64,000 nucleotides of DNA from Scleromitrula shiraiana (lineage: Eukaryota > Ascomycota > Leotiomycetes > Helotiales > Sclerotiniaceae). Below, piece by piece: positions 47,653-59,688 of the stretch; position 1 is the stretch's first letter; every line of letters starts with the position of its first letter. The notes under the pieces are model-generated. The model was not told where the DNA came from. It saw only the letters and a list, made by a program, of their open reading frames with translations, and made no database searches. Made by a program: the position numbers and the translations under genes. The DNA lies in NCBI GenBank assembly GCA_028455995.1, contig JABELC010000004.1, positions 1,798,001 to 1,862,000 of the forward strand, given 5' to 3'.

Positions 47653-49651
47653 ATGGGTTCTTTTTACTTGGTTGTCTTGCTTATGTGTCTGTAAGGATGA
47701 AATGGGATGGGATGGAACGGAATGGAATGGAATGGGTGGGATTAGGGTTGGGGTTGGGGTTGAGTGTGTTATATTTTTGAGGGAGGTTTTCAGCATGATC
47801 TTTTTTTTTATGTTTCTTATGCCGCTTTTCTTTTCTGATTGTTTTTTTGCTAGTTCGCTGGGTGGGTGGGTATTGATGGACGGATGGATGATGGTCAGGC
47901 TGTGAATTATGAGATAGGGGCGGTGGAAGGGAAAGGGAAAGAATGGGTTGGCATGGCATGGAAGAGGCAGGGAAAAGAAGTTGTCGAATGATTGATAAAG
48001 GAATCGGGGAAGCCGGGGTGTGGTGTAAAAGGGAAACGACATAAATTATATTGAACGCTCGCATGCTTGCATGATACTGATACTGATACTGATACAAATG
48101 ATATTGAAATGGAATGATTGGAGTATTCTTTGTACTTTGCTTTGTGTATAGTTGTTTTTCTTTCTTTTTTTTGCTTTTACATTCGTTTCCTTCGTTTTTG
48201 GGGAGGGAAGGGGATGGGATGGGGATGAAGATTTTTGGGGGGGGGGGAAGGAAAGGAGGAGGAGGAAGAAATTAGATGGACATAGGAATGTATCGTATCG
48301 TATCGTATAGTATTGTATCGTACGTATGGTGTTGTGTTGTAGAGTGTTGTATATATTATTATATTATAGCATATCATATCATATCATATTATGTTATTAT
48401 ATATGGTTATATTGTTTATGTTAGTCTGTGTTGGGGGTATTTGTAATGGGAATGAGATGATGATGATGATGATGATGATGATTCAATAAACAAATGGACG
48501 GATGTGAAAATAACTGTATGGATGGTATCAGCACTACTACATATCTATCCTTGATCATACGTCAAGTATTGAAGTACATTCACAGCTTTGTGAACCAATC
48601 ACCTACAATCGGTCGTACCTTAACATGTAACAGTAATATGAAAATTGCACTGCTGATCAGCAAAATGAGATTGTTTTCATGTTCCTGCGGTATTATACTG
48701 GCACGTTGCTTTTGCTTCTTTGAACTTCGTTGTCGTCCTCGAGATGGAGAGGGGAGTGGCGTTGATGAGGCTGGTATGCTGGCTGGGGTTTGAAAGGCTG
48801 GGGTGTTGGGGGTTGGAGAGCTTGAGGATGTTTGGATTCATGTTGGGTATGGGGGGATGGGGGGATGGGTGGTTTGTGGATGAGTTTGGGATAAATTGTA
48901 GATGTAGTGTGGTTTGTAGGTAAATTAGCTAGCTGATTTATTGACTTGCTTTATGTATGACTCACACATGTGGTTCATAAATCTTCTGGTCTGCTCATAT
49001 ATTCCATATCATGTGATTTATTTGGTGATTGAGATGAATTGATGTATGATAGTTCTAGGGAATAAATGTGTGCTGAGGATGTTGGTTGAGGAGTCGGTGG
49101 ATTTGTTTGAAGGATTCGTTTAGTGATGGTTGTATGTTGCCTTTATATCTTTGAATGAGTGACCGGGTGTTGGCGGAGGTGGAGGTGGTGTAGGAGGTGG
49201 TAGGAGGTGGTAAGAGATGAAAGGAACAAGTATGGCCGTTCAAATTTGAAATAATCATGCAGTACTGGAAACAAGCTAATAAGGGGTTTTCGGTTTTTAT
49301 TTGAGAGAGGGAATATAGCTCAGTTGGACTTCAGAACAAAAAAAGATTCATTCACATCCTCTACAATTCCACTCTCACATCATTTATTTTACAGATTGGG
49401 TGGTGTGTATATCTGCCATGAATCATACGTTTTAAACTATCAAGATTCATGAGCGACGTCTTGGTGGGTTCATGAGGAGGAGGATTTCCTTGGTCTTCCA
49501 TCCTCATCATCATAATCATAATTGCTCATACAACCCCTCATACTCAGACTATCTATCATGCATTAATACTATCTTCCTTCCTGTCTGATCTTTGAGAAAA
49601 TTCGAATTTGCAAAGGAATCTTTCTTCTCCTCATTTGTCCTCATACTTTCA
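47653..49651. other. intergenic, repeat-rich, no gene
   Basis: About 2 kb between the 3' ends of ptc1 and the decayed zinc-finger gene. It contains a G run at 48,237-48,248, ATCGTATCGTAT units (48,290-48,320), CATATCATATCAT (48,369-48,387) and a GAT repeat (48,456-48,481). Small open frames carry no coding signs. A tRNA-like A box at 49,307-49,330 is listed under findings. Confidence 0.5.
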
Positions 49652-52600
49652 TCATTGCCCCAGAGGTATTTTTACCTTATCAGTCCGACAGCTCTCGCAT
49701 CTTTGATGACCACATGTCAGACAATGCAAATCAATATCAACATTCAGCGGACCAGAGCCAAAGAAACCGCAATGACAACAGTACCAAACCTCGTGCTCGT
49801 TTTTATTCAGCCTTTGCCTTCTTTCTGGGGTCTCGTTGTTTATCAAATTATCGTTTTCGCCCATGTTTGTCCCCCTCACCCTCTCCCACCATTTTCTATC
49901 CAATTTGCTCCTCGAGTCTCGGTCTGCAATATTCATCATATCCTTTCTCTCCATTAATTCATCTTCTCCAAGTAGCTGGGGGAATGTGAGGTCTTGACTT
50001 TCTTCACCATAAACTTTTGAGGAGTCCCCCGCTCTCCTAGGCTCAATCTCGGGACCAGAAGAATTGTGCTTTTGTGTCCAGAAGCCACCAGCACGTTTGT
50101 ACTCCATCACATGGGGAGCCTCAAGGAAATCCTCATTCTCGATAGTTTGCTCACTTGAATTATATACCTCGGAAGGAACCCTCCGGAGCCGAGCTTTAGG
50201 GTGTTTGCCATCATTTTCGAGTTGTTTGAACAATTCCAATGGCTTTTTATTTAGGCTTAGACGTTTTTCTTCTTCGTCACATTTAATGTATACAGCGTAT
50301 TCAGACCAATTTCCGCTCAAGTTATAGTATTTGGAGGCATCAGACACGACTTTCTGATGCGAGTCATCCATAGTGATATTGGGGATGTCGGAAAACTCGA
50401 GAAAAGGCTCACCAGGTTTAGACTGTTGAATGCCATCTTGCTCTTCGCGTGCCCTCCTACGGCGCTCCTCATTTCCTTGTTCAGAAGGCATCAATTCTCT
50501 CTCGTACTCTTGCCGAATAATGTTTTCTTGATCCTCATTATCATTACCAATTTCCACATCAGACGATTCTGAAATAACATTTCTCTTTCGCTTCTGGTCT
50601 TCCTCCCATTCTCTCCGACGTTCTTGGTACACTAAATCCCATTTTTTCTCCCTAGTGTACTCCCTGATATCTCGATACACCCGTTCCGATAAATCGGTCC
50701 ATTTTCGTCCCTGCATTAATGCCATGAATTGACTCTCAATTATTCTGTCATCATCAGGTTTATTGAGTACAAATCCATCTCCTGGGGGAGGTTGGTGTAT
50801 CTGATGGATTGAGGTTTTCGTCTCAATTCCTTCCATATCTACATTACTGGCCACTGACAACCCTTCCTGATTTTCATCTTCACTTAGGCTATCGTCTTCT
50901 ATCGTGGTTTCAGCTAGAGGCAATGCGAACAAAGCTAATTGCTCCATATGCCGTCCTAGGTGCCGTCGAAACTGGGCTCGAGTTCCATAAGCCTGTTTCG
51001 GTTTCGTACCTAAGAAACATTGCTCAAGGTCAGTTTCTTCAATCGCTCTTTCCGTTTGAATATTTTCCTGACACCCAATACTTTCATCAGGTTCAATATT
51101 TCCCTGTCGCTCAATGTATGTTTTTCATTCATCACATAGATGGCAAGCTGAAGCAGATATCCTATCTACCGGCTCTTCACTTTGAACTATTATAGCCTTG
51201 AGCTAGGATTCTTCCAGTTCAGTTAAATGTTTTGATCTTAAGTGCATTTCATATGCCGAGGAAGATGCAAATGGCGCATGCTGGCATTGTTGGCATGCCC
51301 ACTCTCTTCGGTGCATTTGAAGCTCATGAGCGAACCATTCATTTCTACTTTGAAATATTCTCATGTCACATTCTTTAAAAGTACAGATATAAGGTCGAAG
51401 ATCTCTGAAGACATGTTTTCTGCAGTATCATTAGTAAGTAATGTCTTCAAAATTTGCGAAGGGAGGGAATGCTATCATACTTCCAAGCCAGTCTATTCTT
51501 CACAACCTGCTCCGTGAAATAATATGGACACTGGAAAGGCCTACCAAATTCGAAAAGTATATTCTCAAAAGCCATCTTTGGTGGAGATGGTACGTTTAGT
51601 TTTCCTCCAAACTCGACCATAGTTGTGGCTTCATAAGAAGTTTGCGAACCATGAGGGTCATCCATGACCATCTCATCAACACCACCGACTTCATGACCAT
51701 CTTGTTCTTTTAGTGAGGGGGTCTCGATAAACGTTGTGGCTTTAGTGAAAGCTATTGTTTTATTGTCCCTTACGCTTTCAACATTCTTAGGTGAGTCATA
51801 ATCTCTAGTGAGTTTTCCATGGTGATTCTCACGATACTCCAGATAATGCCTTCGTCTCGTGATAGCCTTCCCGAGACGTTCAATTACCCAATCAGTGACG
51901 AAGTTAGCAGAGCCATGCTTTTCTCTCACGTGCCCGATATCATAACGAGAATCGAAATGGTATCTCGCAGCAGCTTTGAGGTAATCATCTCGGTTGGGTG
52001 AATTTCGAATGACCATGGAAAGTTTCATGAGATTTGCATTTGCATCTTTATCGCTTTGAACAGTTCTTGGAGTTCGGAAGTCTGCTCTGATTCTGGATCT
52101 AGATCTTCGTCTCGTTCAGAATCACTGAACTCGTCAACTGACCAGGATTGGTTTGGTTCATCCCCGGTGATAATTAACGAGACTTAAAGTTGTTAGCTAG
52201 ATGGTATAACTTTTAGATTTTATAGCTGCTAAATTACATACCTTCGTACAAAAATACCTGTAAATTACCAAGAATCTTCAAGATTCTCCTCTTTATATCA
52301 GCAGCTTCTTGCAATCGAAATTCAAGCGAGCTCCGTCGCGCAACATTCTGGAATGCTGCAACGTTATTGCCCCATGTCTTGAAATGCGCAAACGTTTCTT
52401 GTGCCGTAAATAACGACGATTCAGGATCGTATCCGTAATTTCTGGTTTCGAAGGAGTTGAGCTTCTGGAGTATGTGTACGCTATCCTGGAAACGATTCCT
52501 ACAGTCGATGGAACGGAAGTATATTCCTTCTGATGCGTCAAGCTGTGGGGCAGCACGAATAGGTTTCCAACGCTGTTCAGCATTTTCACTTGACGCTAGT

Positions 52601-52692
52601 GGCACACTCCTAATCATTCTTTCACTCTTTCCAGTCTCTTTATTGAATGGCGTTGTCGACTCATTCTGGCCTCTTTCCGTGGGCGTCTCCAT
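49652..52692 (-). pseudogene. broken multi-C2H2 zinc-finger family gene
   Basis: Exon 1 (52692-52242) carries IYFRSIDCRNRFQDSVHIL and EFRLQEAADIKRRILKILGNLQVFLYE, typical N-terminal text of a large fungal family often labelled C2H2-type or acuF-like. After a 59-bp intron, exon 2 shows a -1 frameshift at about 52,044-52,052, then LMKLSMVIRNSPNRDDY and TDWVIERLGKAITRRRHYLEYRENHH. A true 61-bp intron (51,480-51,420) rejoins AWK to KHVFRDLRPYICTF and the finger region (CQQCQHAPFASSSAYEMH). In-frame TAG (51,203-51,205; LEES*LKA) and TGA (51,125-51,127; LCDE*KTY) interrupt it, but sequence continues smoothly through MEQLALFALP to a Cys-rich end (WYCCHCGFF, CLTCGHQRCESC). Function of the family is unknown. 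It is divergent from the next gene. Confidence 0.75.
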
Positions 52693-53008
52693 AACGTGGC
52701 ACCTGTATTTATAAAACCACTTCGTTGAGAGCCCCTGGTCTCACACCGAGTGCTGGTTTACCAACCAGCACTGTCAAAATTCAATGTTTAAAGTTTTAAT
52801 TTCATTCGTCCTAGGCACAATTTGACACATTATTGTAGAAATCGCGAGTGCAGATTTACCCCGCCTCATCAGACAAGAGTGTTGCTGACCAGGGTGCGAA
52901 TTGACATCTCACTATCCCAAGATATCTTAGAACTGCTATGCTGTTCCTCGAGCAAAAACTTATTTACAACGACCGGAGAAACAGTTTTGTATACAAATTC
53001 AAGCTGTT
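52693..53008. promoter_or_regulatory. 316-bp spacer between two divergent decayed genes
   Basis: The ATG codons of the broken zinc-finger gene (52692, minus) and the broken DUF7580-like gene (53009, plus) face away from each other, so promoters of both lay here. An inverted motif near 52,745-52,775 (GTGCTGGTTTACCAACCAGCAC) is a nearly perfect palindrome. Confidence 0.5.
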
Positions 53009-55177
53009 ATGTCTGGAGTTGAAGTTGCCGGTCTTGTCCTGGGCGGTTTCCCACTTTTGGTCTCTGCGGCGGAACAATACAAAGAAGGCTGGGAGTCTTT
53101 GGTGAAATGGAAACGGTTCCGCAGGGAATTTTTAAATTTTATTGATGCCGTTGATATTGAAAAGCAGCTTTTTGATCAGATGTTGGAACGACTTTTGATT
53201 TCTGCAGACATTAGCCAAGATGATCTACACCTGTTTCTGACGGATCCACATTACGAGGGGTGGCACCGCGAGGACCTGGCCATTACTTTGAAGTCGCGCC
53301 TTGGGAATTCACACAAAGCATTCATGAGTTCAATTGAAAACATGAACGAGATCATGATGGAGCTGCAGAGGTTACTGTCGCTAAAAGATGGAAATGTGGG
53401 TTCATGGATCTTCTCATTCATAATTTTCGCTAACAATACTATATTTCAGTTCGACTGGGCAGACGAGGGGGCTAGTCGCTGGGACTATCAACTGAAAAGA
53501 ATACGGCACAGTTTTAGCAAGAAAGGCGCAAAGACTCTCGAAGCTCTTGAAAACATAATCGCAAACTTCGGGAACTTCTCGATTCCAATGATAAATTGGG
53601 CAGTATAAGATTGGTTAGGAGAAACACGACTTATGCAAAGATCTTTGAATGCATAAGACGCCATGCCGAAAGCCTACATACCGCTATCAAAGATGGGTGG
53701 AATTGTGGTTGTCAAGCACCTCATGAGGTGGCGCTTCGATTGCAGCAACGCTTTACAGGAGATTGGTCCTCGATATTCACGCTCTCATTCGAAACTCCAA
53801 AGGGGTTTGACCATTTCCAACGACGACAGCTGGTCATCAACGCCAAAGCTGCCAATATGCAGACCAATTCCAACTCTAACGATATTCTTCTGAAACTTCC
53901 AGCAGCAGAGACTGGAAGGGAAAGGCTTCGGCGTGGCTTTGAATCAAAATCATCACTGGAGGTTCACATCGCTACAAGACCAATTCTCGCTCATATCACT
54001 CATTCTTCTTTGATAGTACCACAATCTAATTTTCAAGAATCAGTCTTGGGTAATCAATCTACGGCGCTAACCCCTACATCAACAAATATCCTCTTGGAGG
54101 AGAACCGGCCAAAGTAAATCAGCCTTGATATTCTTTTCACAAAAACGCAAATGTGTTTCTATGTGCATGGATTTTATTCTGTTAAATTTCATACCAATAT
54201 GTTTTAGATAATAATTAACCAAACACAGTCATACAATTTGCAGCTTATTAGCTGACATCTAAACAGAAAAAGAAAATGGCTGTCTGAGCTGAAAGAGAAG
54301 GCAAAAAAGTCTGTCCGAATCCAAGCACCGCACGAAATTACACTGTCTGTACCCATTGAGCCGTCGATAGAGTTGCCAGTTCGAGTCAATTTACCTGCCC
54401 AACCCGCTTCCTTTGTTGAGCCATCTCCATCAACATGCGTTACTGATATCAAAATCAGTGATTTATGTAAAACTATTTACAACTACACCAACATTTCTGA
54501 CTCGTAATTGGGATATCTTACTGATGATCAGCAAAACTATCATGAATTTCGATGTCCTAATGCTAGTTCGGTTCTAATCAACAATCATGAAAACGAATTT
54601 GTTAGTCTTGGAGCGATCCTTTCAAATTCCAAGGCAGATCTACGGTTGAATCGCCATGACCGATACAAAATTGCGAGTATACTTGCATCTTCATTGGTGC
54701 AGCTTCAAAATGCACCTTGGCTTGGTAGCAGACTATCAAAGCAGAATATTCTCTTTCCATATGATCCAGACGAAAAGAAAATTCAAGTTGAGCAACCATA
54801 TCTTGCTCACTCTTTTCATTCGACCAAACAACGTTAAACAAGATGTAAAATTCAAAATGAACAACGCTGCTGCTACGAAGAAATTATTGAATGATCTCGG
54901 AATAGTACTTCTAGAATTGTGTTTTGGGCAAAGCATTGAAGAGCAACTTATCCGTCAAAACTTCCTCGTCGATGGAAAAGAAGACGCAAATACAAATTAT
55001 CTAACTGCGCTCGAGTGGGCAGATATGGTATATGAGCAAGAACCAGCATTAAAACATGTAATTAAATGCTGCATGTTTTGTATCTTCGAGGAAAAGGCTA
55101 ATTGGGATAATCTGAGATTCACGGAAACTGTGTATGCGAGTGTTGTAGAGCCTTTGGAAAATGTTGTTAGTGGTTAG
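53009..55177 (+). pseudogene. broken DUF7580-family gene
   Basis: The start MSGVEVAGLVLGGFPLLVSAAEQYKEG is the hallmark N-terminus of fungal DUF7580 proteins. Exons 53009-53395 and 53450 onward are joined over a GTGGGT...TTTCAG intron. A frameshift lies near 53,575-53,590 (after ENIIANFGNF; the other frame continues RNTTYAKIFECIRRHAESLH). An intron of about 155 bp likely joins ENRPK to RKRKWLSELKEKAKKSVRIQ. A TAA at 54,505-54,507 interrupts ISDS*LGYLTDDQQ. The family core RYKIASILASSLVQLQNAPWLG follows, then a frameshift near 54,800-54,840 before NDLGIVLLELCFGQSIEEQL. The family's job is not established; some members sit near innate-immunity-like fungal genes. Three to four lesions argue for loss of function. 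Confidence 0.75.
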
Positions 55178-55906
55178 CCAGGGATTGCTTGAGGTGAAAT
55201 TATCTATAGAGTTCTGACTCTTTCGGCTAGCAAGATTTTGTACAGATATTTTGGATTATATGGGTGTATGGACAAAGCGAAAATCTCGTTGTGAAGCTTA
55301 CATAGTTATCCTTGATGATACCATGAGTGCTCAAAGATATAATAATCATTTCATAGTTAAAGTACACAATCTCACAACAGCAGTGCAACAAGACTGGAAA
55401 AGGATAGCAGATGCGAGAACGACTCGAGATGTTCTGAAGTATTAGAACTCAAACAAGCATCACTGTTACACAATTGAGTAGAAGGTATAGTGCATGAAAT
55501 AAGGTGGCGCATTGAATATCAAGAACTAACTTCGGGGAAATGGACGAGGCGCGCTGGAGAATCTATTGTATATTTAGCTATTGGATGTAGAGAAAAGCCG
55601 AAAAGGTCAAACAGAAAGAGAAAGTGATAGAAATCCGTAGGGAGTTGGATATTGGTACGAATAACAACATCTAAATGAGATATAAACAAGTCAAATTTAG
55701 TATGCATGGAAAAATTGTGACATTTTCTCTTATTTTCTATGAAAACTATCCATACCTTGTGAATGTAAACAATAATAAGTTGAGATTGCTATTCTGCTTT
55801 CCCCTTGCTTCATACATTGCAAAATAGAGAGTACCTGCCGCATATCTAAACTATCTATCCATCTTTCATGAAGGGTATCAACATAGGCTCACTCAAAACT
55901 CCTCGA
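55178..55906. other. intergenic between two decayed genes, 3' to 3'
   Basis: The stretch holds the 3' flanks of the DUF7580-like and rvt pseudogenes. A 64-codon plus-strand frame at 55251-55445 reads like protein (VWTKRKSRCEAYIVI) but matches nothing I know, and it may be a relic of the DUF7580-like gene. Confidence 0.4.
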
Positions 55907-58484
55907 TCAACCTCGCCATTCGAAACGACTCTCTCTAAACATCTTAACCATACCCGTGGGTAACAGAACCTTGTCTACCACAATTAAGCTCCCAAACTTC
56001 TTTCTCATTTCCTCTCCATACAATTGTAAAATCCAGATATAATACGCATCAACAGTAGCACCAAGAGCATTTCCACGTATGATTGCATTTGCGCGCTGTT
56101 GAACTGTTGAACAGGAAGTTCTCGTGGCCTCTGATAAGCGTTTCCCAGTTCAATTGACGTCTGCTCTCGATATTGCGTGTATTTTTCAAAGGTGGGGAAT
56201 TCCTCCTGCCTATACATTCATTATTCGATCGGCAATATCGGTTGTATTGTGTCCACTGGTCTTTTGAATGCCTTCTACATGTCTTTTTGTGTGGTAATTA
56301 TAGGTCTCTCGCTCTCTTTTGAAGAAATCATCCATGTACTTGTCGGAGTTTTGAACAGTGTCGTCACGAAATAGGTAGGAATTGACGAAGGGTGATTTTA
56401 GATCTAATCCATCCATGGCCATCGGGAAATAGAGATATCCTTCCGGAATATCTTGGACATTGAATCGATCTGTGAGCATAAGTTTGACGGTTGATGTGAT
56501 ACTTCCACCTGTGTTGGCAAAAAGCTTAGCTTGGATTTTAGAGAATGTTTCAAGAATCATATCGACGTGCGCACGACCAAAACATTGAGCAGGAGCCCCA
56601 AAATTTTTGGTAAAAAAAACGAACACCATAGATATTCCAAGCTTGAATAAAGTCGAAGACAGATTTACAGGCGTCGAGTTGGTGCCTGAATTCGGTAATA
56701 TGCTTGTCTACCATTGTCTGACCGATTTTGAAACAACCGGTAACAGCATCAAGCTTGAGAAATCCCCAGCGAACGTCGCCTTTGGGCAAGGAAGGTGGTA
56801 TAACGGTAGACTGGTTGGGCTTGCGGGTAATCTTAACGCTTCCAGTTTTCTCAGCGTTAAATTCTAAGCCAGTCAAAGCAGCAAATCTTTGCATGACAGC
56901 CCAACCTTCAACGCAGACCTTATCACTACCCCAGAACCATATATCGTCATGAAGACGGTATAGACGTGCTCCTCTAGTACTATAATCTAAGTTGAAACCA
57001 AGACAGAAGAGGATAGTTTCCGCGAACATGTCGCTTAATGGCTGACGAGGTGGGGTACCACGCTTGCAAACCTGAACCGGGGCATCTGGCCCGTCCTCAG
57101 CGAACTTTACTCGCATTTCTAGAGCGCGACGAAAGATTATTCAACGATCCGAAACGTTGAATTGTTTGAGAACAGTGAATATTGTGGAGTGGGGTAGGGA
57201 AGGACCAAACCATTGAAAATCGGAACGAACTACTGTAAGACTCTCACCGAGGCGAGTTTTCATGATTATTTCAGTAGCTAAGACATGAAGTAAAGATTGA
57301 GTAACCTCTTGAGGAGACTTCCGCGTATCGGTTTCATTCTCTTCATCGTCACCATAGCTTTCACGGTGTTCATCAACCTGTGCCTCCAAATGGTCAAGGA
57401 ATATCTCGTCTTTAAAGTGTTTCTCGCGAATGTTCTCAACATTGTCTACTCCTGTGTTCGTGACGTCGAAGAAAAACTTCAATCGGTTCAGGTCATATTT
57501 TGGTATTGGTTTAGCGGAGGGTTTCCATACGCCTTCAGATGTACTAAGGGTGGTCAACGTATTCCGAAAAAATACCGACCATCGAGTGCCAATGTATCGA
57601 AGCAGAATAGTATTTAAGAGATCTTCATCCTGAAAGAATCTGTAGCGACCATTGAGTTGAAGTCGTTGCTCAATGGCACTTCCCATCTCTCCATGCTTCC
57701 ACTTATCTAACGATGACATTCGCATGTTAAGAACATCCGCCGATTCTGCCAAAACAACGACATTGTTCTGAAACTCCTTCAAAACTGCGCGTTTCTCGTC
57801 CGTCAATAAATCGCTGCGTACCAGCCTCCGAAGCACCCACTTAAGAGAAGTTGAGTTGAAATGGGTTTCGGTATCTAGCTGCTTCTCAAAAGTTGCTGTT
57901 TTAAATCTCAGTTTATTGAATGCAGTTTTGATTTCTTCTGTAGATGTGAAGAGCGTCGAAAGATCTTGAGAAAGAGCATCTGAATTAATATCCAAAGGCT
58001 TGGAATCATAACTCTCCCATTTGGTTCGTTACTCATGTTTTTCCTTTCGTCGAATTTCCTCAAACGAATCCACACTCGCTGAACCGACTTCCTCAGGAGC
58101 TGACAGACATTCATTGACAAGACGACCATAATAGGCAGCATATTCATATTTCAATGACTGGATATCCAATTCTTGCTCAAGTTGAGATTGCCACTTCTTC
58201 CGAAGTATCTGGGTGACGGAAGGATCATTCTTTGCTTGCTCTAAGAAGCCTTTTATGTTTGATAGGGAGATAGATTTATGATCCTCTAAATTTCCCATAC
58301 AAGAAAGCTTCTCAATTTGATCCACAAGAATATGGACTTTTATGCTCATGTTAGGCTCATTCTTGACGCTTTCTAGAATTTCGACCTTGGCTCGCTCGAA
58401 AGTTGATCTTTCACTGGCCAACTCTTCAAGTTCGATTGAATTGATAGAGGAAAGAATGTGTGACAAGATATCGTTAGACGCCAT
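55907..58484 (-). pseudogene. rvt: degenerate rvt (reverse-transcriptase-related cellular gene)
   Basis: From ATG 58484 an 859-codon span reads as one RT-like protein with lesions: TAA at 58029-58031 (EKHE*RTKWE), TGA at 57141-57143 (VSDR*IIFRR), one extra A in an A8 run at 56612-56619, and two more frame changes near 56,217 and 56,060-56,100. The N-terminal helices (DIQSLKYEYAAYYGRLVNECLS) and RT core are clear: SDFQWFGPSLPHSTI (motif A region), RGTPPRQPLSDMFAE (motif B), RLHDDIWFWG (motif C, with the catalytic Asp pair), GLEFNAEKTGS (motif D). Later parts are EGYLYFPMAMDGLDLKSPFV and, in the last frame, IWILQLYGEEMRKKFG. This matches fungal rvt, a domesticated, non-mobile RT family known from fungi, rotifers and bacteria. 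There are no transposon ends. It lies divergent to rit1. Confidence 0.8.
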
Positions 58485-59688
58485 CTTAGATGTTTGGCTT
58501 TTAGGAGCTTTTGAACTGATTAAACAGTAAGTTTGTAGCTTGTTTTTGGAGAGAAATATATGTTGAAAAAGGATATTCTAAATATATTTTTTTTGAAAAT
58601 ATTGCCAATTTTGATATGTGTCAATGGGAGTTGGTGGAAGTTGAAAGATTAAAAGAGGTCAAAGATATGAAATAAAAAAAGGGAAATAGAGATGGAACAG
58701 AGTTTATATAATAGAATTGAAGACTAGTTGATAGAGCAAAGTCCGGCTACACTAATAAGTGAAGTCATTGATTTAGGAAAGTCGATTACATACTTAGAAT
58801 GAGTATATGTCACGCTGAATCGCCGTTGACTCATGCTACTTGCACAGTGTATCGTCACTGAGTGGAGGTATTTTATTGTTTTGATGGAGGGCCTCATTGG
58901 CAATTTGACATTGAGGGTCCCCATGTTTGATTCTCGAGATTGAGGGATACGGCCAGGTATCGTTAATTGAACTAATAAATTAATGAATGACCTTTTGATA
59001 CTTCTTTAGAGGAACAAATCTTATTAGACGTAGTCCATGAACTGCATATTGCCATAGGTTGATTTTGTTATTGTAAAGTACAAACGAAGGATCTGGATCG
59101 TGTTAGACTGGCTCAGCAATATATTCTAATAAGAATAGGTGTTATGGAGACTACCTACCTACATCTTTGGAACTTTAGGACTTATTTCGTACTTAGTACC
59201 TGCATCGTACCTAGGTATGTGGAAACTAGCTGGGGAGATCTCAGGATGATCCGTCCCCATCAATCTTGCCGAATCGCCAATCGGCATCCCGGTTGATCAA
59301 ACGAAGCTCCTTCAGTCCGCGATTGAAGATCTAATTCGAATCAATGAAAACATATCTAAATCGGTATGCACATGATTATTACATTGTATGTAGGTAGCTT
59401 CAAAAATTAAGTCGTCTCGAGACATAACCAAATCAAGTTAGTGCAGGAGATATATTCTATCAGTTTGGCTTACTAAGCTAAATATCGTATAAAGTACAAA
59501 AGAGGTTCCACATTTAGGTCTATTAGTCAGCAAGTTTGAGGCTCTTATAGCTCTCTTCTTTTTTCTAGATCTGCAGTAGTTCTACAACAACAACAATACA
59601 ACCCATTAAACCCATCTGAAATCTTCTATTTTCTAAAGGCAAGAACCAAACTATCCATAGATAAATTTATAGTTCTATAAAATCACAC
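58485..59688. other. divergent spacer between rvt pseudogene and rit1
   Basis: About 1.2 kb of AT-rich DNA without a gene. It would contain the former rvt promoter and the rit1 promoter and leader (an ACAACAACAACAATAC tract is at 59,585-59,600). Confidence 0.5.

Noticed and set aside
9468..58484. reassigned stop codons as an explanation for the in-frame stops
   Set aside because: Intact genes in the window end normally in TAA, TAG and TGA, so no codon is reassigned; frameshifts accompany the stops in three of the four broken genes.
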